The notes below the pieces were generated by a model. That model was not told where the DNA came from. It worked only from the letters and a program-made list of their open reading frames with translations, and made no database searches. A stretch of DNA of 11,616 nt from Thermodesulfobacterium sp. (GTDB lineage Bacteria; Desulfobacterota; Thermodesulfobacteria; Thermodesulfobacteriales; Thermodesulfobacteriaceae), in assembly GCA_021163085.1 (NCBI GenBank), contig JAGGXL010000168.1:1-11616 (forward strand). The letters run 5' to 3'. Positions within the stretch are counted from its first letter, which is position 1, and each line of letters begins with the position of its first letter. Made by a program: the position numbers and the translations under genes. Below are positions 6,710 to 11,616 of the stretch, in pieces.

Positions 6710-8113
6710 ATGGATCTAAAAAATAAAAAAGTTGTAGTTCTGGGATTTGGTAAAAGCGGAAAGGCAGCAGTAAGACTTCTTTTAAAACTTGGAGCAGAAG
6801 TAATTGTTTCTGAAGCTAAGGAATTAGATGCTTTTTCTTCTGAAAATTTAGAACTTTTCAAATCTCAGGGAGTTCATTTTGAAACAGGAAGCCATAGAAA
6901 AGAAACTCTTCTTTCTGCAGACCTTGTAATTACAAGTCCCGGAATTCCAAGAGAAGTATATGCTGAATGTCTTAAAAAGGATATTCCTGTTATTGGTGAG
7001 ATAGAACTTGCATGGCAATTTTTAAAAAACAAAGAAGAAACCATTGCCATAACAGGCACAAATGGCAAAACAACTACCACTGCTATGGTTTCTGAACTCC
7101 TTAAGCTCTCAGGATACAAGGTTTTTACTGGAGGAAATTATGGAATTCCTCTATCAGAATTGGTAATTTCAGATGTTTCTGTAAACAAAGTTGTCCTTGA
7201 AGTCTCAAGTTTCCAGCTGGAAAATATTCAGAGCTTTTCTCCGAAAGTTGGTATCCTTCTGAATATTAGCCCTGATCATCTGGAAAGATATTCCTCTTTT
7301 AAAGAATATGCATACTATAAATACAGACTTTTTGAATACCAAAATAAAAATTGTTATGCTATTTTGCCTTTTCAAGAAAAGTGGTTTAACGATTTTAAAG
7401 ACTTAATAAATGGACAAATTTTACTTTTTGATGAAAAAGAAAATGAAAGTGCAAAGGCTTATCTTAAGTCAAGCAAGATATCTTCTAAAGATGGGTTCAT
7501 TATCAATTTGAAAGATAAAGAATTTTACTCCTTTTTGGGATTTAAACTTCTTGGTATTCATAACAAAATAAACTTTATGGTGGCAAGTTTAGGAGCAAGA
7601 CTTTTGGGCTCAACTAAAGAAAGTATAGAGAAATTGATTAATAAATTCAGAGGCTTTCCTCATAGATTAGAATACATAGGAGAATTTGGGGGAATTTATT
7701 TCATAAATGACTCAAAGGCAACCAATGTAGATGCAACTCTTCAGGCATTAAAAAGTCTTCCAAGTTCTGTAATTCTTATTCTTGGAGGAATACATAAAGG
7801 TGCTTCTTACAGTCCTTTAATTCCTTATATAAAAGAAAAAGTAAGAATTTTAATTTTAATGGGAGAGTCTCGTTTTATTATAGCTGAAGAACTTAACGGA
7901 TTTACAGAAACCTATATGAGTGAAACCTTACATGATGCAACTCTTTTAGCTATAAAGTGTGCTAAACCAGGAGATATAATTCTTCTTTCTCCAGCCTGTT
8001 CAAGTTTTGACCAGTTTAATGATTATAAGGAAAGAGGGGAGGCTTTTAGAAGAGTGGTTTTGAATCAGGCTTTTTTACATTTTAAGGAAAAGAAGAAGGA
8101 GTTGCTTCATTGA
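6710..8113 (+). CDS. murD: UDP-MurNAc-L-alanine:D-glutamate ligase MurD
   Basis: Cytoplasmic ligase adding D-Glu, the second stem-peptide residue. The 467-residue protein has a Rossmann-like N-terminus (VLGFGKSG, 10-17), ITSPGIP (74-80), the P-loop ITGTNGKTTTT (114-124), EVSSFQLE (164-171), NISPDHLERY (185-194), the expected carbamylated lysine in YYKYRLF (202-208), FRGFPHRLE (313-321), NDSKATN (333-339) and SPACSSFDQF (427-436). The last two are typical of MurD and give the name. AAGG at 6698-6701 is a plausible ribosome binding site. The gene normally found next, ftsW, is absent: the TGA stop overlaps the TTG start of murG. Confidence 0.98.
   Translation: MDLKNKKVVVLGFGKSGKAAVRLLLKLGAEVIVSEAKELDAFSSENLELFKSQGVHFETGSHRKETLLSADLVITSPGIPREVYAECLKKDIPVIGEIELAWQFLKNKEETIAITGTNGKTTTTAMVSELLKLSGYKVFTGGNYGIPLSELVISDVSVNKVVLEVSSFQLENIQSFSPKVGILLNISPDHLERYSSFKEYAYYKYRLFEYQNKNCYAILPFQEKWFNDFKDLINGQILLFDEKENESAKAYLKSSKISSKDGFIINLKDKEFYSFLGFKLLGIHNKINFMVASLGARLLGSTKESIEKLINKFRGFPHRLEYIGEFGGIYFINDSKATNVDATLQALKSLPSSVILILGGIHKGASYSPLIPYIKEKVRILILMGESRFIIAEELNGFTETYMSETLHDATLLAIKCAKPGDIILLSPACSSFDQFNDYKERGEAFRRVVLNQAFLHFKEKKKELLH
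8097..8101 (+). promoter_or_regulatory. Shine-Dalgarno deciding the TTG start of murG
   Basis: AGGAG lies 8 bases before TTG at 8110. The nearby ATG at 8115 is in another frame, so TTG is the start that yields the conserved MurG N-terminus. Confidence 0.75.
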
Positions 8114-9192
8114 AATGGCTTATTGTTGCTGGCGGAACAGGAGGGCATATAATACCAGGAGTTGCCGTGGCTCAACAATTATTAAAATTACAGAGAGAGG
8201 TGTACTTCATTTCAGGAACAAGAAAAGTAGAAGAGACAATTTTAAAAAATAAACCTTTTAAAGTTTACAGGCTGGATGTAGAAGGTTTTATAGGAAGGTC
8301 TTTTAAAGATAAGCTTAGAGCGTTTATAAAAATGATTAAAGCTATAGTTAAAGCTTATAAAATCGTTGATGACTTAAATCCTCATATAATACTTGCTACA
8401 GGAGGATATATTTCTTTTCCTGTGGTGCTTGTAGGAAAAATAAAAGGTAAAAAATTAGGGCTTCACGAACAAAATATTGAACCAGGAGTAGCAAATAAAG
8501 TTTTAAGTTATATGGTAGACAAAATTTTTGTAAGTATGGAAGAAAGCAAAAATTATTTTCCTGGGGAAAAGGTAGTCTTTTCAGGAAATCCTGTAAGAGA
8601 AAATATTCTAAATCTAAAACCAAAGGAGCATTCAGGAAGAGGTTTATTAATCCTGGGAGGAAGTTTAGGAGCAAGATTTATAAATGAGCTTGCTATAAAA
8701 CTTGTGCCTCATCTTTTAGAAGAATTCGATGATCTTTTAATTATTCATCAAACAGGCTTAGATGATTTTGAAAAAGTTAAGAATGAATACAAAAAACTGA
8801 TTAAAAAAGAGCATGAAAGTCGTTTAAGGGTTTTTCCTTTTATAGAGAATATGAGCTGGGCTTATTCACAGGTTGATTTATTTCTGGGAAGATGTGGAGC
8901 TACAACCCTTGCTGAACTTTTTGCTGTTGGATTACCAGCTATTTTTATCCCCTTCCCTTATGCTACCAGAAATCATCAGGAAAAAAATGCAAAAATTGTA
9001 GCTCAAAAAGGCGGTGCTATTTTAATAAGACAAAGAGATGCAAATCCTGAGGTTGTTTTAAAAGAAATTAAACACCTGCTCAAAAATGAAGAAAAATTAA
9101 AAAGCATGGCTCAAATTATGAAAAGTTTTTATACCCCTGCTCCGCAAGAAGTAATTATAAATGGATTGGAGGGACTGATAAAAAATGGATAA
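8110..9192 (+). CDS. murG: UDP-GlcNAc:lipid I N-acetylglucosaminyltransferase MurG
   Basis: Peripheral membrane GT28 glycosyltransferase on the inner face of the cytoplasmic membrane that turns lipid I into lipid II. The 360 residues form two Rossmann-like halves. The N-terminal glycine loop GGTGGH (8-13), ATGGYISFP (96-104) and HEQNIEPGVANK (119-130) belong to the acceptor half. GNPVR (159-163), the second glycine loop GGSLGA (183-188), GRCGATTLAEL (260-270) and NHQEKNA (288-294) belong to the UDP-GlcNAc half. In many MurG proteins the third of these reads SRAGA; here it is GRCGA, a mild variant. The start is TTG, forming a TTGA overlap with the murD stop. This direct junction replaces the usual position of ftsW. 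Confidence 0.97.
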   Translation: MKWLIVAGGTGGHIIPGVAVAQQLLKLQREVYFISGTRKVEETILKNKPFKVYRLDVEGFIGRSFKDKLRAFIKMIKAIVKAYKIVDDLNPHIILATGGYISFPVVLVGKIKGKKLGLHEQNIEPGVANKVLSYMVDKIFVSMEESKNYFPGEKVVFSGNPVRENILNLKPKEHSGRGLLILGGSLGARFINELAIKLVPHLLEEFDDLLIIHQTGLDDFEKVKNEYKKLIKKEHESRLRVFPFIENMSWAYSQVDLFLGRCGATTLAELFAVGLPAIFIPFPYATRNHQEKNAKIVAQKGGAILIRQRDANPEVVLKEIKHLLKNEEKLKSMAQIMKSFYTPAPQEVIINGLEGLIKNG

Positions 9193-10579
9193 AAAAAAGA
9201 AAGTTCATTTTATTGGCATCGGTGGTGTTGGAATGAGTGGTCTTGCCATGATTATGCATTCCTTGGGATATGAAGTAAATGGATGCGATATTGCAAAAAG
9301 TAAATATACAGATTTGTTAGAGAAAAAAGGCATTAAAGTACATTACGGTCATTCTCCCTCTCATGTAGAATCTGCTGATATTGTAGTTTACTCTTCTGCC
9401 ATTCCTCAAAACAATCCAGAGCTTTTAAAAGCAAAAGAACTGGGTATATGGGTAATTCCAAGAGCACAAATGTTATCAGAAGTAATGAATTCATATTCAA
9501 AGAGCATAGTTGTAGCAGGTTCTCATGGTAAAACCACAACAACATCCATGATTTCTGAAGTTTTAATAAAACTTGAAAAAAATCCCACTGTCATAGTGGG
9601 AGGAATAATAAATAACTTTAAAACACATTCCCTTCTGGGTAAAAGAGAATTTCTGGTGGCTGAAGCAGATGAAAGTGATGGTTCTTTTCTTTGTTATAAT
9701 CCTTATATAGAAGTTATCACTACTATTGATAAAGAACATCTTGATTTCTATGCAGATTTTAATGCCATTAAAAAAGCTTTTATAAACTTTATAAAAAAAT
9801 GTTCTCCAGAAGGTAAGGTAATTCTATGTGGAGACGATCCCGGAGTAAAAGACATACTGCAAGAAATATCGGGCCCTTTTCTACTTTATGGCTTCTCAGA
9901 AGGAAATCATCTTGTAGGTAAAATTGTAGAAGATTTTGCCTGTCCAAAAGTTGAAGTTTATTATCTAAAAAATTTCATCGGCTCCTTTAAACTTTCTGTC
10001 CCTGGAAAACACAATATCCTTAATGCTTTAGCAACTATCGGGGTTGCCTTAATTTTAAACCTTCCCATATCCGAAGTAATAAGTATACTAAAAGAATTTA
10101 AAGGAGTTGAACGAAGACTTGAATTTAAAGGCATCTGGAAAGGATCAATATTATTTGACGATTATGCTCACCATCCTACAGAAATTAGAGCTACTCTTTC
10201 AGCTATTAAAAAGCTTTACCCAAATAAAAAATTGGTGCTTATTTTTCAACCTCACCGTTACACCAGAATGAAAGCTCTCTGGGATGAATTTTTACTTGTA
10301 CTAAAAGATCCAGAAGTATTAATTTTAACAGATATTTATCCTGCAAGTGAAAAACCAATACCCGGAATTTCTGGCTTTACTTTCTTTGAAACTATAAAAA
10401 ATTTAAGAACTATAAAACCTACTTTCTATGGAGAAACCTTTGAAGAGATTTTAAAACTTTTGGAAATCTTAAATGTAGAAAATCAAATAATTTTGACTAT
10501 GGGAGCAGGAAATATTTACAAACTCCACAAATCAATACTTAAACAAGAAAAAAGTGGAAATTTAAGATATGTGGTTTAA
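9185..10579 (+). CDS. murC: UDP-MurNAc:L-alanine ligase MurC
   Basis: Cytoplasmic ATP-dependent ligase that attaches the first amino acid, L-Ala, to UDP-MurNAc. The 464-residue protein has the MurC N-terminal signature GIGGVGMSG (11-19), the P-loop AGSHGKTTTTSM (111-122), EADESDGSF (160-168), DKEHLDFY (182-189), GKHNILNA (274-281), DDYAHHPTEI (325-334), FQPHRYTR (354-361) and GAGNIYKL (440-447). SHGKTTT and DDYAHHP distinguish MurC from MurD, E and F. The ATG lies 8 bases inside murG, with GGAGG at 9168-9172 upstream. A run of eight A residues follows the second codon (9191-9198). Confidence 0.98.
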   Translation: MDKKKKVHFIGIGGVGMSGLAMIMHSLGYEVNGCDIAKSKYTDLLEKKGIKVHYGHSPSHVESADIVVYSSAIPQNNPELLKAKELGIWVIPRAQMLSEVMNSYSKSIVVAGSHGKTTTTSMISEVLIKLEKNPTVIVGGIINNFKTHSLLGKREFLVAEADESDGSFLCYNPYIEVITTIDKEHLDFYADFNAIKKAFINFIKKCSPEGKVILCGDDPGVKDILQEISGPFLLYGFSEGNHLVGKIVEDFACPKVEVYYLKNFIGSFKLSVPGKHNILNALATIGVALILNLPISEVISILKEFKGVERRLEFKGIWKGSILFDDYAHHPTEIRATLSAIKKLYPNKKLVLIFQPHRYTRMKALWDEFLLVLKDPEVLILTDIYPASEKPIPGISGFTFFETIKNLRTIKPTFYGETFEEILKLLEILNVENQIILTMGAGNIYKLHKSILKQEKSGNLRYVV

Positions 10580-11480
10580 GGATTTGGATAAAAAACTGAA
10601 AGAACTAAAAACAGGGTTTAAAACTGATGAACCTTTAGCCCCTTATACAAGTATTAAAATAGGAGGCCCTTGCAAAAGAATGATTTTCCCTGAAAGGGAA
10701 GAAAGTTTGTTAGAAATTATAAATTTTATGGAAAAAAAAAATATACCTTTTTTTCTTTTAGGTGGTGGAAGCAAGCTTTTAATTTCAGATAAAGGATTTG
10801 AAGGAGCAGTTATTAATTTGCGTAATCTTAAAAAAAAGGAAATTATCGAAGAAAATGAGAAAAAATTTTTTTTAGATGTACTTGCAGGCACAAGGATTAA
10901 CGAAATTATAGGATTGGGAATAAAAAAAGGATTTGGAGGGATTGAATTTTTGGGAGGAATTCCTGCTACCTTAGGTGGAGCTATAAAAATGAACGCAGGA
11001 GCTTTCGGACATACAATATCTCAAGTGGTTAAAAAGATAAAAATTTATAAAAATGGAGAAGTAAAAATTATAGACTCAACAGATTCACTATGGGAATATA
11101 GAAAGTTTAAAGAAATTGGAATTGTTCTTGGTGCAGAACTTGAGTTACAGAAAATGAAACCGGAAGAAGTAAAAAAAAGGCTTAAAGAGTATTTAGAAAA
11201 AAGAAAAAAAAGGCAGCCTTTATTTGAAAAAACCTTTGGTTCTGTTTTTAAAAACCCAGCTTCTTCTTATGCAGGTACACTTATAGAATCTTGCAATTTG
11301 AAAGGGTATCAAATAGGTAATGCGAAAATTTCGGAAAAGCATGCTAATTTTATAGTAAATCTTGGAGGAGCCAAAGCTACCGATGTTTTAGACCTTATGA
11401 AACTTGCTCAGGAAAGAGTATTTAAAAAATTTGGAATAATACTTGAACCGGAGGTAAACTTTTTAGGATGCCAACTGTAA
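10569..11480 (+). CDS. murB: UDP-N-acetylenolpyruvoylglucosamine reductase MurB, type II
   Basis: FAD- and NADPH-dependent reductase that makes UDP-MurNAc, the substrate of MurC. The 303-residue length and the lack of the extra C-terminal-half insertion seen in the longer E. coli enzyme point to type II. Visible motifs are APYTSIKIGG (24-33), the FAD-binding LGGGSKLL (64-71), FLGGIPATLGGAIKMNAGAFG in two parts (127-136 and 137-147), and the serine motif GSVFKNP (224-230) that supplies the proton donor. IGNAKISEKHANFIVN (249-264) and the C-terminal LEPEV (292-296) with its acidic residue complete the set. The usual Asn of GxGSN is Lys69 here. The gene overlaps murC by 11 bases. A run of ten A residues at 10732-10741 lies within codons 55-58. 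Confidence 0.97.
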   Translation: MWFKDLDKKLKELKTGFKTDEPLAPYTSIKIGGPCKRMIFPEREESLLEIINFMEKKNIPFFLLGGGSKLLISDKGFEGAVINLRNLKKKEIIEENEKKFFLDVLAGTRINEIIGLGIKKGFGGIEFLGGIPATLGGAIKMNAGAFGHTISQVVKKIKIYKNGEVKIIDSTDSLWEYRKFKEIGIVLGAELELQKMKPEEVKKRLKEYLEKRKKRQPLFEKTFGSVFKNPASSYAGTLIESCNLKGYQIGNAKISEKHANFIVNLGGAKATDVLDLMKLAQERVFKKFGIILEPEVNFLGCQL

Positions 11481-11616
11481 TAAGAAAAATTAAATATTTA
11501 ATTAAAAATAGACTTTTTTGGATTGTTACAACTGTAATATTTTCTTTTATTTTAACAATTTATTTACTTTATTTTACTGACATTTTTATACTAAAGGAAA
11601 TCAAGGTAATTAATAA
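11468..11616 (+). CDS. ftsQ: Cell division protein FtsQ, N-terminal part (cut by window end)
   Basis: The first 49 codons of an open frame that runs off the window. It has a basic start (MPTVIRKIKYLIKNR), one membrane helix at about 16-36, then FILKEIKVIN (40-49). That last stretch fits the first strand of the POTRA domain of FtsQ/DivIB, whose typical form is 'f.ik.I.V.G'. The slot directly after murB supports FtsQ; a ddl gene is often found between these two but is absent here. The ATG lies 13 bases inside murB, with GGAGGT at 11450-11455 as ribosome binding site. FtsQ bridges FtsL/FtsB to the septal machinery. Only topology and context are available, so confidence is below that of the enzymes. 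Confidence 0.8.
   Translation, partial: MPTVIRKIKYLIKNRLFWIVTTVIFSFILTIYLLYFTDIFILKEIKVIN

Noticed and set aside
11456..11480. A ddl gene or terminator between murB and ftsQ
   Set aside because: The two genes overlap by 13 bases, so there is no room for either.

Overview
This window holds the front of a division and cell wall (dcw) cluster on the + strand. It is AT-rich (about one third G+C by eye) and gene-dense, with no intergenic gap longer than about 5 bases once the first gene begins. The order is mraZ, rsmH, ftsL, an ftsI-like gene, murE, murF, mraY, murD, murG, murC, murB and the first 49 codons of ftsQ. This is the order found in Gram-negative bacteria, notably the old delta-proteobacteria and relatives. 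MurE carries the DNPR signature for meso-diaminopimelate, which fits a diderm, and MurB looks like the short type II form. Low G+C, lysine- and glutamate-rich proteins and this order make me think of a thermophilic Thermodesulfobacteria-like organism. That placement is inference only.

Layout: bases 1-65 hold the leader, with three AAGTGG direct repeats exactly 10 bp apart just before mraZ. They look like an MraZ operator and probably control the whole cluster. Bases 66-2723 hold the regulator (MraZ), the 16S rRNA methyltransferase (RsmH) and the membrane division proteins (FtsL and an FtsI-like protein). Bases 2720-10579 encode the precursor pathway: MurE and MurF finish the UDP-MurNAc-pentapeptide, MraY makes lipid I, MurG makes lipid II, and MurD and MurC add D-Glu and L-Ala. 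Bases 10569-11480 encode MurB (UDP-MurNAc formation), and 11468 onward starts FtsQ. Most junctions overlap by 1-14 bases, which suggests one translationally coupled operon.

The main surprise is the septal synthase. The FtsI-like protein has only 331 residues. It keeps the membrane anchor, the dimerisation (pedestal) region and the first strand of the transpeptidase fold. It lacks the catalytic core: there is no PGSTxK context, no SxN after the expected serine and no KTG. The gene is intact, not frameshifted, and is ATGA-coupled to murE. ftsW, the partner glycosyltransferase normally between murD and murG, is also absent, and those two genes overlap cleanly there. FtsL and FtsQ remain. This suggests a lineage where the FtsW/FtsI pair was lost or replaced while a non-catalytic FtsI scaffold was kept. 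A second oddity is that the conserved N-terminus of RsmH can only be reached from an ATT start codon, which has a well-placed Shine-Dalgarno sequence.
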